A stretch of 64,000 bases of DNA from CAVONB01 sp963697205 (GCA_963697205.1 CAVONB010000013.1:310001-374000), one strand, 5' to 3'; shown: positions 29,151-38,841, counted from the first letter of the stretch. Notes: generated from the sequence alone by a model not told the origin. A program made the numbers and translations.

Positions 29151-29801
29151 TTAGCGCACCCGATAGGTCGGCACGCGATAGAACGTAATGGTGCCCCGCG
29201 ACACCGTCCCGTAGCGCGGCGCCATCTGCCGGTAGCGCACCCGCGGCTGCGGTTGGCTGCCAAAGAGGTCTGAGAACAACCCACCCGAGGGCTGTGCGCG
29301 AACGGTGACGACGCGCGACGACGCCCGCGGCGTGCGCGCAGCGATGGCCGGCGCCGGCGCGGGTGCCGGCGGTTTGCCGTGGATCACGATCCGCGTTTTC
29401 GACATGCCCGCGTCCTTGACCAGCGAGAACAGCGTACGCGCGTTCCCCGGCGCCAGCCGCACACAGCCGTGCGAAGCGGGGCGGCCGAGCATCTTCACGC
29501 TCTGCGTGCCATGGATTGCAAAGCCACCGGAATAAAAGATCGAATGCGGCATCGGCGCATCGTCGTACTTTTTCGAGTACCACATCGTGTGCATGCGCTG
29601 GGGACGGTACGTGCCGGTCGGCGTCCCATATCCCTCTCTCCCGCTCGACACCGCCCAGATGTGACGGGACTTGCCCGAGACATCGACCGTCATCTGCTGT
29701 TTGCCGAGATCGACACGGATCAGGATATCTGCGGACGCAGGCGCCGCTCCGCCGGCCGCCACGCACAGCGCAGCGAGCACAGCCCGAGAAAGGATACGCA
29801 T
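29151..29801 (-). CDS. L,D-transpeptidase (YkuD domain)
   Basis: Periplasmic enzyme that forms 3-3 peptidoglycan crosslinks or attaches proteins to the wall. The protein has 216 residues. A signal peptide (RAVLAALCVAAGGAAPASA) is followed by the YkuD domain with His97 (AIHGTQ), and the catalytic SHGCVRLAPGNA with Cys113. The C-terminal 65 residues are Pro/Ala/Arg-rich (PPAPAPAPAIAARTPRASS) and probably unfolded. Its stop is six bases from that of eipA, with the genes converging. The substrate role (crosslinking versus lipoprotein anchoring) cannot be told. Confidence 0.92.
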   Translation of the reverse strand: MRILSRAVLAALCVAAGGAAPASADILIRVDLGKQQMTVDVSGKSRHIWAVSSGREGYGTPTGTYRPQRMHTMWYSKKYDDAPMPHSIFYSGGFAIHGTQSVKMLGRPASHGCVRLAPGNARTLFSLVKDAGMSKTRIVIHGKPPAPAPAPAIAARTPRASSRVVTVRAQPSGGLFSDLFGSQPQPRVRYRQMAPRYGTVSRGTITFYRVPTYRVR

Positions 29802-29925
29802 TACTAAACTCCTCTCGCCCGCGCATTTTGCCCGCGCAAGCCTAGCCGTCAGCCAGAGGAATTACATCAAAGACACTGTCGTTCCCTTAACCCGGCCCTT
29901 CGAATCCCTGCCACACTGCGCATCA

Positions 29926-31401
29926 TCACTCCGCCGACGCCTTGACCTCGGCATAGCCTTCAAGCGCGGCACGCCGCGCCTGATCATGATCGACCATGGG
30001 TTCGGGATAGGTCTTGCCAAGAACGATACCGGCCGCAGCCAGCGCCGGGCCCGGCGCCTGCCAGGGTGCATGCACATGCGTGGGAGAAAGCCCCGCAAGC
30101 TCCGGCACCCAGGCTTTCACGTAGTCACCATCCCGGTCGAACTTCTGCCCCTGCGTCATCGGATTGAAGATGCGGAAGTAGGGCGCCGCATCGGCACCCG
30201 AGCCCGCCACCCACTGCCAACTCGCTGCGTTGTTGGCGAGATCCGCGTCGACCAGCGTATCCCAGAACCACGCCTCGCCGTCACGCCAGTGAAGACGCAA
30301 ATGCTTGATCAGGAACGACGCCACGATCATGCGCACGCGGTTGTGCATCCACCCGGTGTGCCAGAGCTGGCGCATGCCCGCATCCACGATCGGGTAACCC
30401 GTCACCCCGCGCTGCCACCGCTTCAAGGCAGCTGCATCATCGCGCCAGGGATAGGCAGAAAACGCGGGACGAAACGGCGCACTGGGCAGGTCCGGCCAAT
30501 GAAACAGCAGGTGATAGGAAAAGTCGCGCCAGGCGAGTTCGCGCCGGAACGCTGCCTCCCCGCGCGCCGCACTGGGCCGACGCGCCCCACACGCCAGCGC
30601 CGCATGCCAGCACGCCCGAGGGCTGATCTCGCCGAAATGCAAATGCGCCGACAGCTTCGACGTGCCATCGCGGCCGGGAAAATCACGCTCCACCCCATAC
30701 CCGTCGACCGCTTTGGCGAGAAACGTCCTCAATCGTTCGCGCGCACCCGCTTCGCCGGGCTGCCACGCCGCACGCAAGCCCCCCGCCCAATCCGGCCGCG
30801 TCGGCAGCAGATCGAGCGTTTCGAGCGCCACGCTCTTTGGCCATCGATCCGGCGCTTTGAGCGACTTGGGTGCTCGGATCGGCGGAGGTGGCGCCGAGAA
30901 CTCCTGCAGTTTCCGCCAGAACGGTGTGAAGACTTTGTAGGGGTTGCCATCCCCCGTTCGCAGTGTCTCCGGATCGTGCAGCAGCGCGCCGCAAAACACT
31001 TCAAAGCCGATCCCGCCCGCAGCCAGCGCCGCCCCAATCTCCTCGTCCTGCTGTCGCGCCGCCGGCGTGTAGCGCCGGCTGACGATCACGTCGGTTGCCC
31101 CGGCCTCTTCGAGGATGGCATCGAGCACCCTTGCGCCATCGCCGCGTGCAAGTACCAGTCGCGAACCCAGCGTCTCCAGGCTCGCCGCCATCCGCTCCAG
31201 GCTCCGGTGGAGCCACCACCGGCTGGCCCCGCCCCGCCGCCACGCCCCTTCGCCGGCATCGTCGTGGATGTAGAGCGGGATCACCGGCCGCCCCGAGGCC
31301 GCCGCCGCACTGAGGGCTTCGTTATCGGACAGGCGTAGATCCTGCCGCAGCCAAAGAACAATCGGTGTCGTGGTCACGCCTGGGCCCGCCTTCGCAGTCA
31401 T
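29926..31401 (-). CDS. phrB: deoxyribodipyrimidine photolyase
   Basis: Blue-light flavoenzyme that repairs cyclobutane pyrimidine dimers. The protein has 491 residues. The N-terminal antenna-binding domain starts LWLRQDLRLSDNEAL. The FAD-binding C-terminal domain shows the family signatures TGYPIVDAGMRQLWHTGWMH (20 residues), NRVRMIVASFLIKHL, DLANNAASWQWVAGSG and the Trp-rich electron path. The start ATG fits a normal class I enzyme. It is downstream of the TPR gene on the same strand, 78 bases apart. Confidence 0.95.
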   Translation of the reverse strand: MTAKAGPGVTTTPIVLWLRQDLRLSDNEALSAAAASGRPVIPLYIHDDAGEGAWRRGGASRWWLHRSLERMAASLETLGSRLVLARGDGARVLDAILEEAGATDVIVSRRYTPAARQQDEEIGAALAAGGIGFEVFCGALLHDPETLRTGDGNPYKVFTPFWRKLQEFSAPPPPIRAPKSLKAPDRWPKSVALETLDLLPTRPDWAGGLRAAWQPGEAGARERLRTFLAKAVDGYGVERDFPGRDGTSKLSAHLHFGEISPRACWHAALACGARRPSAARGEAAFRRELAWRDFSYHLLFHWPDLPSAPFRPAFSAYPWRDDAAALKRWQRGVTGYPIVDAGMRQLWHTGWMHNRVRMIVASFLIKHLRLHWRDGEAWFWDTLVDADLANNAASWQWVAGSGADAAPYFRIFNPMTQGQKFDRDGDYVKAWVPELAGLSPTHVHAPWQAPGPALAAAGIVLGKTYPEPMVDHDQARRAALEGYAEVKASAE

Positions 31402-31479
31402 CCGGCGCCAAACACGCCGTGCCCGACCATACGCGGCAGGCCCCCCAGAGGTTCAGTGACAAGGAGCGAATAACGCCCC

Positions 31480-33192
31480 TCAGTTTCCAAACAACATCTC
31501 AAAGAAGGATTTCGGTTTGCTCGCCCGCCGCTCGGTCCGCCGGCCGGCGCTGCCGAACTGGTTGTTCCACGGCGCCCAATCCACATTGCCATCCGATCGG
31601 GAAACGCGGCGGGCGGGCGCACTCGCCACCTGTTCCTTCACCTTGGCCCGTCGCAGCACGAATTCGTCCTTCACCCCGTCGACGCTGGCCACGATCACCT
31701 TGCCGTCCGCCCACGTCCAAGCTGACACCTTGTCGCCCAGGCGATGCGGCTGGATAGCCACTACCGAAGCTGCCGACACATCGATGATGGCGATTTGCTC
31801 GAACACGACGGGCCCGTTGCGCCCCTGCATCGTGCCACCGCTGAACCGCAGCGTGCCGATGCCGCGGAACTCTCCCTTCAAGACGTCCCACTCCAGCAGC
31901 TTGGGTTGGCCCGAGCCCATCATCTCCAGCGGAACCTTGAGCTTTTTGACCTCCTCGCTACGCGCGAAAAAACGCTCGCCTTGCGCCACGACCCGCCACC
32001 CCGCGATCCCCAGATGCGGAATCTCGACTTCCTGCGACTCGCTCGCTTCCGCGCCCAGCCGCTCCAGTGCCGCATGCGCCGCCCGCAGATCCGGCTTGGC
32101 CGCAACAGCCCGGCGCAGATCCACGATCGCCTCACTTGCCCGCCCGCTGTCGCTGGCGAACTCCGCCTTGACCCACAACACTTCCGGCGCGTCTGCGCTG
32201 ATCCGCAACGCCGTCTGCAGGTCCTTCTGCCCGATCTCGGCTTGCTTGGCGCGGCGATAGATGTAGGCCCGGTAGGCGTACGTCACCGCATTGCGCGGAT
32301 CGATCACCAGCGCACGATTGACGTCGGCGAGCGCCTCGTCGAAGGCCTCCGCTTCCGCATGCGCCAATCCCAAAGACTGATGCGCGGCCACGAGCTTCGG
32401 CGCCAATACCACCGCACGCTGCAGATCCTTGACGGCGGCGATGGCGTTGGCGCTGGCAAGATACGCTTGTCCGCGCAACACGTAGAGTTCGGCATTCTCC
32501 GCATCGAACGCGATCGCACGCGACAGATCCTCGATCGCGTCCTCGAGGCGATCGACGCCGATCTTCGCCTCCGCGCGACTGCGGTAGCTCGCCGCGAACC
32601 GCTCGTCGACGTTGACCGCGCGCGAGAAGTCGCGGATCGCGGCATGAGGCAGGTTCTGCGCAAGATAGGCCCGCCCGCGGCCGACCAGCGGCGCGGCCGC
32701 CTGCGGCAGCAATTCGATCGCCCGCGAATAGTCCGCGATTGCCAACGCCGGCTTGCCGAGGTTCAGATGCGCCGCCGCCCGGTTGTTGAGCGCAGCCGCA
32801 TAGGACGGCGACAACAGGATCGCGCGGTCGAAATCCTTCACCGCCTCGCGCACCAGCCCGACCGAAAATAACAGGCTGCCGCGATTGTTGTAGATCGGCG
32901 CATGCTCGGGGAAGAGCTGCACCGCCCGATTGAAGTCCTCGATGGCGAGCTTCACCTGCCCAAGCCTGGCCTGCGCCACCGCCCGATCGTTGAGAACCAG
33001 CGCCTGCCGTTCCGACGACAGGCCCTGAATCCCCGCCAATTGGTTGTAGATCGCCACCGCGGCGCTGGCGTCGCCCTTGGTCATCGCCTGGGCGGCTTCC
33101 TGCTGGCGCGCGGCGACAACAGCCGGATCGGCCGCGAATGCTGCCGCCGACAGCCCTGCAAGCAGGATGATCGCAGCCCAGATCCGGCTCAT
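31480..33192 (-). CDS. secreted TPR-repeat protein
   Basis: Protein of 570 residues. A signal peptide (SRIWAAIILLAGLSAAAFA) precedes about ten tetratricopeptide repeats, for example AIEDFNRAVQLFPEHAPIYN, AVKDFDRAILLSPSYAAALN and AIRDFSRAVNVDERFAASYR. The C-terminal 180 residues are not TPR and contain HLGIAGWRVVAQGERFF and a conserved ending with several basic residues (RRTERRASKPKSFFEMLFGN). TPR arrays bind other proteins; the partner is unknown. The ATG at 33192 sits at the signal peptide. It is probably periplasmic. Confidence 0.8.
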   Translation of the reverse strand: MSRIWAAIILLAGLSAAAFAADPAVVAARQQEAAQAMTKGDASAAVAIYNQLAGIQGLSSERQALVLNDRAVAQARLGQVKLAIEDFNRAVQLFPEHAPIYNNRGSLLFSVGLVREAVKDFDRAILLSPSYAAALNNRAAAHLNLGKPALAIADYSRAIELLPQAAAPLVGRGRAYLAQNLPHAAIRDFSRAVNVDERFAASYRSRAEAKIGVDRLEDAIEDLSRAIAFDAENAELYVLRGQAYLASANAIAAVKDLQRAVVLAPKLVAAHQSLGLAHAEAEAFDEALADVNRALVIDPRNAVTYAYRAYIYRRAKQAEIGQKDLQTALRISADAPEVLWVKAEFASDSGRASEAIVDLRRAVAAKPDLRAAHAALERLGAEASESQEVEIPHLGIAGWRVVAQGERFFARSEEVKKLKVPLEMMGSGQPKLLEWDVLKGEFRGIGTLRFSGGTMQGRNGPVVFEQIAIIDVSAASVVAIQPHRLGDKVSAWTWADGKVIVASVDGVKDEFVLRRAKVKEQVASAPARRVSRSDGNVDWAPWNNQFGSAGRRTERRASKPKSFFEMLFGN

Positions 33193-33342
33193 CCCTTGCC
33201 TTTCCAGTCGCCTCGCCAGATGGCTCACCAATCGCCGCCGCCGGCACCCCACCCGGGGCGAAACGGCACCACCGACTCGCCAGAACGTTATGGCATGGTG
33301 AGGGCACGGCGAGAACCGGCCGATCGACGCGCGCCGCCGGCT

Positions 33343-34425
33343 TCAGCCCGCCACGATCTGCGCGATGGCTTCGCCGAGTTCCGACGTCGTGGCCTTGCCA
33401 CCCATATCCGGCGTCAGTGCCTTGGCGTCAGCCAGCACCACCTCGATCGCCTTGACGATCGCCTCCGCGGCATCCGTATGGCCGAGGTGATCCAGCATCA
33501 TCGCACCCGACCAGATCTGCCCGATCGGATTGGCGATGCCCTTGCCCGCGATGTCGGGCGCCGAGCCGTGCACGGGCTCGAACATCGAGGGATAGGCTTT
33601 CTCGGGATTGATGTTGCCACCCGGTGCGATCGCGATCGTGCCCGTCGTCGCCGGCCCGAGATCGGACAGAATGTCGCCGAACAGGTTGGAGCCGACAATG
33701 ACGTCGAACCACTGCGGATTGCGCACCAGGTGCGCCGTCAGGATGTCGATATGGAACTGGCTGGTCTTCACCTTCGGATAGGCGGCGCCCATCGCCGCGA
33801 ACCGCTCGTCCCAATAGGGCATCGAGATGGAGATGCCGTTCGACTTGGTTGCCGAAGCGACCTCCTTGCGCGGCCGCTTCATCGCCAGATCGAACGCGTA
33901 CTTCATGACCCGATCGCAACCGTGCCGCGTGAACACCGCCTGCTGGACGGCGGCTTCCCGCTCCGTGCCCTCGAACATGCGCCCGCCGATGGCGGAGTAC
34001 TCGCCTTCCGTGTTCTCGCGCACGATCCAGTAGTCGATGTCGCCGGGCTTGCGATCGGCCAGCGGACACTTGAGGCCCTTGAACAGCCGCACCGGCCGCA
34101 GATTGACATACTGGTCGAACCCCCGGCGGATCGGGATCAGCAGCCCCCACAGCGAAACGTGATCGGGCACGCCGGGAAAACCGACCGCACCCAGGAAGAT
34201 CGCATCGTGATTGCGAATGCGATCCAGGCCGTCTTCGGGCATCATCGCGCCGGTCTTCTTGAACCGCTCGCACGACCAGTCGAAGTGATCGAACGCGTAC
34301 TCGATGCCGAACCGACGGCCGGCGGCCTCCAGCACGCGCAGGCCCTCCGGCACCACCTCGTTGCCGATCCCGTCACCGGGAATGTTCGCAATCCTCAGGG
34401 CTTTCGTCTTCGTATTGGCCGCCAT
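33343..34425 (-). CDS. ttuC: tartrate dehydrogenase/decarboxylase (TtuC/YeaU family)
   Basis: NAD- and metal-dependent hydroxyacid dehydrogenase of the isocitrate/isopropylmalate dehydrogenase superfamily. The protein has 360 residues. The N terminus is IANIPGDGIGNEVVPEGLRV; the substrate-binding stretch WGLLIPIRRGFDQYVNLRP, with YWIVRENTEGEYS, is specific to the tartrate/D-malate branch. The metal site is NLFGDILSDLGPA, with MFEPVHGSAPDIAG. It may oxidise tartrate, D-malate or a related acid. It lies 14 bases after doxX and downstream of the TRAP transporter genes, which supports a hydroxyacid substrate. Confidence 0.88.
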   Translation of the reverse strand: MAANTKTKALRIANIPGDGIGNEVVPEGLRVLEAAGRRFGIEYAFDHFDWSCERFKKTGAMMPEDGLDRIRNHDAIFLGAVGFPGVPDHVSLWGLLIPIRRGFDQYVNLRPVRLFKGLKCPLADRKPGDIDYWIVRENTEGEYSAIGGRMFEGTEREAAVQQAVFTRHGCDRVMKYAFDLAMKRPRKEVASATKSNGISISMPYWDERFAAMGAAYPKVKTSQFHIDILTAHLVRNPQWFDVIVGSNLFGDILSDLGPATTGTIAIAPGGNINPEKAYPSMFEPVHGSAPDIAGKGIANPIGQIWSGAMMLDHLGHTDAAEAIVKAIEVVLADAKALTPDMGGKATTSELGEAIAQIVAG

Positions 34426-34439
34426 GTCCTGGTCCTTCC

Positions 34440-34820
34440 TCACGCGTCTTCGTTGCGCGCCGGCATCGCCGCAATCAGCAGCAGCCCGCCGACGATCGAG
34501 ATGTTCTTCAAGAAGTGATTGAACTCATTCGTCCACATAGCAGCCGGAGCATGCCAAAAGCCATGGAAGATGGCACCCGCGACCAGCGTGAACACGGCCA
34601 GCGCCATCGCCGCCCACCGCGCATTCCAATTAGCGATCAGCATGATGCCGCCGACAATCTCGAGCACGATGGTCAAGGCGAGGAACACGTTCGGCATCGG
34701 GAACCCCTTCGCCGCCATCATCCCGGCGACCGCCCCGAACGCCATGGCCTTGCGAACCCCCGAGATCAGAAAAATGGCCGCGAGCAGGCATCGGGCAACA
34801 AGCGCAAGTGTTGTGTTCAT
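34440..34820 (-). CDS. DoxX family membrane protein
   Basis: Four-helix inner-membrane protein of 126 residues in the DoxX/SURF4 superfamily. The N-terminal segment ALVARCLLAAIFLISGVRKAM, the NVFLALTIVLEIVGGIMLI helix and the ALAVFTLVAGAIFHGFW helix with the following NEFNHFLKNISIVGG motif are typical. The ATG at 34820 follows GGAGATTTCAAA; an upstream in-frame start would add a Lys-rich 41-residue stretch not found in the family. It sits between the lyase and ttuC genes. Members are linked to quinone-dependent oxidation or sulfur/stress roles, none provable here. Confidence 0.88.
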   Translation of the reverse strand: MNTTLALVARCLLAAIFLISGVRKAMAFGAVAGMMAAKGFPMPNVFLALTIVLEIVGGIMLIANWNARWAAMALAVFTLVAGAIFHGFWHAPAAMWTNEFNHFLKNISIVGGLLLIAAMPARNEDA

Positions 34821-35001
34821 TTTGAAATCTCCAAAGAATAATCCGCCGACATTGCTGCGCCGCACATCCAGGCCGGCCGGACCCTTGGCCTTGGACCCAG
34901 ATTTGACCTTGGCTGGCCCCTGCCTGGACCTTGCCTCGGACACCTCCGGCCCCTGCAGTTAGGCGCACCGCACTATAGGACAGCTACGTAACCCGTGTCG
35001 C

Positions 35002-35892
35002 CTAGACGCTGTCCGGCCGGGCCCCGCCATAGCGCTGCTCGGCCTCGTAATAGTCGTCGAAGCCGATCGCCCGGCGCAACTGTGCAAAGTCCATCACCTG
35101 GTCGGATGGATGCCGCCCCGCCTTCATCTCTTCAAGGCAGAAAGTCATGACACGCATGGCCGCCGACATCAGCGTCAGCGGAAAGATCGCAAACCGGAAG
35201 CCGAGCGCGCCGAGCTGCGCCATCGATGGGATAGGCGTCTCGCCCCCCTCCACCATGTTCGCCATGTGGATGCCTGGTGCCTCCTTCGTCAGACGCACCA
35301 TCTCCCCCTCGCCTTTCGGCGCTTCCACGAACAACAGGTCCGCCCCCGCGTCACGAAACGCATTGGCCCGCCAGATCGCCTCGTCGAGCCCATGCATGGC
35401 GCGGGCATCCGTGCGCGCAAGGATCAGGATATCGCCCCCCTGCGCCCGCACCCGATCGGCGGCGAACCGCGCCGCCCGCACCCGGTCGATCGCCTCCACG
35501 CGTTCCACGACGAGTTTGCCGCGCGTATGCCCGCACCGCTTCGGCGCCACCTGGTCCTCGATCATGACCGCGCCCGCGCCGGCCTGCGCAAACCCCGCCA
35601 CCGTCCGCTCCACGTTGAGCGCATTGCCGTACCCGGTGTCCCCGTCGGCGATCACCGGAATGGGGGTCGCCGCCGTGATGTTGCGCACGCTGTCGACCAT
35701 CTCGCCGTAGGAGATGAGACCGAGGTCCGGCGCCCCGATCCGCGTCGCCGCGACCGCGAACCCCGACATGAACGTGAACGCGAAACCGGCATCCCCGATC
35801 ATGCGCGCCGACAGGCCGTCGTAGCATGACGGCACCATGTGGCAGGTGTCTTGCGCCAGAAGTTCGCGAAGGCGCTGGGCTTTGCTCGTCAT
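35002..35892 (-). CDS. isocitrate lyase/PEP mutase family enzyme
   Basis: TIM-barrel enzyme of 296 residues. The start KAQRLRELLAQDTCHMVPSCYDGLSARM, the metal-binding IADGDTGYGNALNVERTV and the mobile loop QVAPKRCGHTRGKLVV are clear. The Cys in the K[KR]CGH motif is the catalytic residue of C-C lyases in this family and is absent from PEP mutase proper. So it is probably a lyase of a 2-methylisocitrate, dimethylmalate or oxaloacetate type. It is the fourth gene of the TRAP cluster, 29 bases behind dctM. I infer that it cleaves the imported acid or a derivative. Confidence 0.85.
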   Translation of the reverse strand: MTSKAQRLRELLAQDTCHMVPSCYDGLSARMIGDAGFAFTFMSGFAVAATRIGAPDLGLISYGEMVDSVRNITAATPIPVIADGDTGYGNALNVERTVAGFAQAGAGAVMIEDQVAPKRCGHTRGKLVVERVEAIDRVRAARFAADRVRAQGGDILILARTDARAMHGLDEAIWRANAFRDAGADLLFVEAPKGEGEMVRLTKEAPGIHMANMVEGGETPIPSMAQLGALGFRFAIFPLTLMSAAMRVMTFCLEEMKAGRHPSDQVMDFAQLRRAIGFDDYYEAEQRYGGARPDSV

Positions 35893-35921
35893 CGTCGTTG
35901 CCCCGAAATCAGCTCTCGGCT

Positions 35922-37196
35922 CTACAGTTTGAAGGGGATGAACAGCGCGATCGCTGGGAAGAAATAGATCGCCACCACCGTCGCCAGCATCATCACCAGG
36001 AACGGCCAGACACCGGCCGACACCTCCTGCAAGGTCGCTTTCCCCACGGCCTGTATGACGTAGAGATTGAGACCGACAGGCGGCGTGATCAGCGCGCACT
36101 CGATCATGATCACGAAGAAGATGCCGAACCAGATGTTGTCGACGCCCAGCGGCACGAGTGCAGGCGCCAGGACCGGCACCATGATCAGCATCATCGACAG
36201 CGCTTCCAGGAAGCAGCCCATGAACAAGAGAACGCCTGCCACCACGATGATGAACGGCCCCACCGTGGTGAAGCTCTCCGCGATCAGCTGCGAAAGGTCC
36301 TGCGGAATGCGATACAGCGTGATCGCCTTGCCGAACACCTTAGCGCCCGCCACGATCATCAGGATCGTCACCGTCGTCACCATCGACTCAAGCAGCGCGG
36401 CCCTGAACAGCGGCCACGTCATCGTCCTGAGCAACACCGTCGTGATCACGATCGAGAACGCAAAACCGATGGCGGCCGCCTCCGTCGGCGTCGCAATTCC
36501 GGAATAGATCACGCCGATCACGAGCGCCGACAACAGCATCGCCGGCAGCGCCCGCAGCCCCGTGCGCGCGCGCTCGTCCCACGACGCCCGCGGCGACGGC
36601 TGGTAGCTCGAAGAAAAGCGCGCATAGAGCATGGCGAAAGCGGCAAACAGCACCATCAAAAGCAGTCCCGGACCGACGCCGGCCAAAAACAGCTTCAGCA
36701 CGGATTCCTCCGTGATGAAGCCGTAAACGATCAGCGGAATCGACGGCGGGATGAGGATACCCAAGGTGCCGCCCGCCGCCAGCAAGCCGTAGACGAAGTG
36801 CTTGGGATACCCGCGCGCGATCATCTCCGGGATGGCCACGACCCCGATCGTCGCCGCGGTCGCCACCGACGAACCCGAGATCGCCGCGAAAATTCCGCAC
36901 GAAATCACGGTCGCAATGCCAAGCCCGCCCGGCCAGTGTCCGACCCACGCCTGCACGGCCGCAAACAGGTCGCGCCCCACGCCGCCCTTGAGCAGAATGT
37001 TCGACATCAGCAGGAACAGCGGCACCGACAGCAGCACAAAATTGTCGACCGTGCCCAGAATGCCCTGCGCCGCCATCAGCGGCGAGAAATTCCCGATGAT
37101 GAGAAGGAAGAGGCCGAGTCCGCCCAGCGCGAAGGCGACAGGGATGCGCAACACCAGTAGCGTCAACAGCGCCGCCAGGATTCCGACCGACGTCAT
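35922..37196 (-). CDS. TRAP transporter large permease (DctM)
   Basis: Main transport subunit, 424 residues and about 12 hydrophobic segments, of a tripartite ATP-independent periplasmic transporter. The characteristic stretch is TLGILIPPSIPLIVYGFITEES; the C-terminal half carries LITPPVGLNLYVIQA. It moves an organic acid in symport with sodium ions. The gene lies between dctQ and the lyase gene. The substrate is not shown by the permease itself. Confidence 0.95.
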   Translation of the reverse strand: MTSVGILAALLTLLVLRIPVAFALGGLGLFLLIIGNFSPLMAAQGILGTVDNFVLLSVPLFLLMSNILLKGGVGRDLFAAVQAWVGHWPGGLGIATVISCGIFAAISGSSVATAATIGVVAIPEMIARGYPKHFVYGLLAAGGTLGILIPPSIPLIVYGFITEESVLKLFLAGVGPGLLLMVLFAAFAMLYARFSSSYQPSPRASWDERARTGLRALPAMLLSALVIGVIYSGIATPTEAAAIGFAFSIVITTVLLRTMTWPLFRAALLESMVTTVTILMIVAGAKVFGKAITLYRIPQDLSQLIAESFTTVGPFIIVVAGVLLFMGCFLEALSMMLIMVPVLAPALVPLGVDNIWFGIFFVIMIECALITPPVGLNLYVIQAVGKATLQEVSAGVWPFLVMMLATVVAIYFFPAIALFIPFKL

Positions 37197-37238
37197 CGTT
37201 GTCCCCCAGCCCGGCCCGACGGCAGTGCCCCCTTCCGA

Positions 37239-37745
37239 TCAGCTCTCATGACCATGCCCGATGCCCGGATCCCAGCCGCGCCCCGTCAGCGCCCTGACGA
37301 GCTCCACGATGCATTGCAGAACGATCAGCGTCATGCCAACCACGATCGAGGCTTCCGCCCACCAGTTGGGATAATCGACCACCGTCGCCGTCGTGCGTCC
37401 AGTCACGAAGGAATCGTGCGCGATGCGGAAGCTGTAGACCCCGATGACCGCTGCAAACAGACCCATGAACACTAGCGCCAGCGCATCGAGAAAGCGTTGT
37501 CCCGCAGGTCCGAGCCGATCGAACAGGATCTCGATGGAAATGTTCTCGCGCAGATGCACCAGCCGCCCCAACGCCAGAAACGTCCCCCACATCAGCAACA
37601 GCTCGCTCGTCTCCAGCACCCATAGCGTCGGCGCATTGAAGAGGTAGCGCGCGCCCACCTCGTAGCTGAGGAAGACGCCCGAAAGGAAGAACAGCACCGC
37701 CGCCACCCAGGCGAGCGTTAGGCTGAGCTTGTCGACGAGGTGCAT
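37239..37745 (-). CDS. TRAP transporter small permease (DctQ)
   Basis: Small membrane subunit, 168 residues with four hydrophobic segments (for example LSLTLAWVAAVLFFLSGVFL and FLDALALVFMGLFAAVIGVY). The core motif YLFNAPTLWVLETSELLLMW fits the DctQ family. It partners the large permease, from which it is separated by 42 bases. The ATG at 37745 begins at MHLVDKLSLT; a start 13 codons upstream adds a charged stretch. Confidence 0.92.
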   Translation of the reverse strand: MHLVDKLSLTLAWVAAVLFFLSGVFLSYEVGARYLFNAPTLWVLETSELLLMWGTFLALGRLVHLRENISIEILFDRLGPAGQRFLDALALVFMGLFAAVIGVYSFRIAHDSFVTGRTTATVVDYPNWWAEASIVVGMTLIVLQCIVELVRALTGRGWDPGIGHGHES

Positions 37746-37818
37746 GGCCGCCCCGATTGAACGAGAAGGCGCCACACGGGCCACACCCGTGCGGCGCCTG
37801 ATGGCAGTTGGCGTGGCT

Positions 37819-38808
37819 TTAAAGCTTCTCGGCGGCCTCGTGCACGGCCTTGCCGAGCGGACCCGACGCCTTCAGGAACTCGTCGAGCACGGGCTTGGCC
37901 GTCGCCTTCCAGGCTTTGACTTCCTCGGCCGTAGGCTCGTGCACCTTCATGCCGTTCTTCTTACCGATATCGATGGATTCCTGCTCCAGCGCGACTTGCT
38001 CCTTGCGCAGTTGGGCTTCCACCTTGCGCGCCGCATCCGTCAGGATCTTGCGCTGGCCCTCGCTCAGCGCCTTCCACTTCTTGTCGTTGATGAGAACGAT
38101 GAACTCGACCACCGCGTTGTTAACCAGCGTGACGTGGTCCATGACTTCATAGAGCTTGCGCGACTTGATCGTCGTCGGTCCGGTCATACCGATGTCGACG
38201 GTGCCGCGCTGGTAGGCGAGAAACTGCTCCGAGCCGGCCGTGTTCACCGGCGCCCCGCCCATCGAGGCCACCCACGTCGCCAGAGACTTGGAGAACACGC
38301 GCGCCTTCTTGCCCTTGAAGTCGGCCGGCGACTTGATGAAGGCGCCCTTCGACAGCACGATGTTGGAGCCGTAGGCCTGCCACCACAGCACGTGGCTGCC
38401 GGTCTTGGCGATCGCCGCATCGAGCGGCTTGCGCACGCCGCTGTCGGGTGCCGTCGCCTTCACGATCAGCTCGTTGGTATTGAACAGGAATGGCACGTAC
38501 ATGATGTCGACGGCCGGCACATCGCCTGCAAACCGCGTCAGCGAGGCGACGCCCATCTCGATCGCGCCCGAGCCCACGGCCTGCGGCACTTCCTTGTCCT
38601 TGTAAAGCTGCGCGCTGTCGTAGATCTGGATCTCCAGGTCGCCCTTGGAAGCCGCTTCGACCTCCTTCTTGAACGCCGCCACGTTCTGGCCCAGCGAACT
38701 CTTCAGCGGCAATTGCAGCGTGATCCGCAGCGTTTCTTTGGACTGTGCGGACAGTGAACTGGCCACCAGCAATCCAGCGCTGCCGATGAGCGCGACGAGC
38801 TTGCGCAT
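37819..38808 (-). CDS. TRAP transporter periplasmic binding protein (DctP)
   Basis: Secreted solute receptor of 329 residues, first gene of the TRAP operon. A signal peptide (KLVALIGSAGLLVASSLSA) is followed by the mature fold, with YDSAQLYKDKEVPQAVGSG, the family arginine in FKGKKARVFS that grips a substrate carboxylate, and the GTVDIGMTGPTTIKSRKLYE segment. The arginine supports a carboxylic-acid ligand. A good ribosome binding site (GGAGATCCCGGA) precedes the ATG. A candidate promoter and palindromic operator lie 33-60 bases upstream. Confidence 0.94.
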   Translation of the reverse strand: MRKLVALIGSAGLLVASSLSAQSKETLRITLQLPLKSSLGQNVAAFKKEVEAASKGDLEIQIYDSAQLYKDKEVPQAVGSGAIEMGVASLTRFAGDVPAVDIMYVPFLFNTNELIVKATAPDSGVRKPLDAAIAKTGSHVLWWQAYGSNIVLSKGAFIKSPADFKGKKARVFSKSLATWVASMGGAPVNTAGSEQFLAYQRGTVDIGMTGPTTIKSRKLYEVMDHVTLVNNAVVEFIVLINDKKWKALSEGQRKILTDAARKVEAQLRKEQVALEQESIDIGKKNGMKVHEPTAEEVKAWKATAKPVLDEFLKASGPLGKAVHEAAEKL

Positions 38809-38841
38809 TCCGGGATCTCCCTTTGCGACGGTTTACGGTCT

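Noticed and set aside
36067..36507. Several plus-strand frames opposite dctM and the lyase
   Set aside because: They are shadows of strongly conserved minus-strand genes and show no family features.
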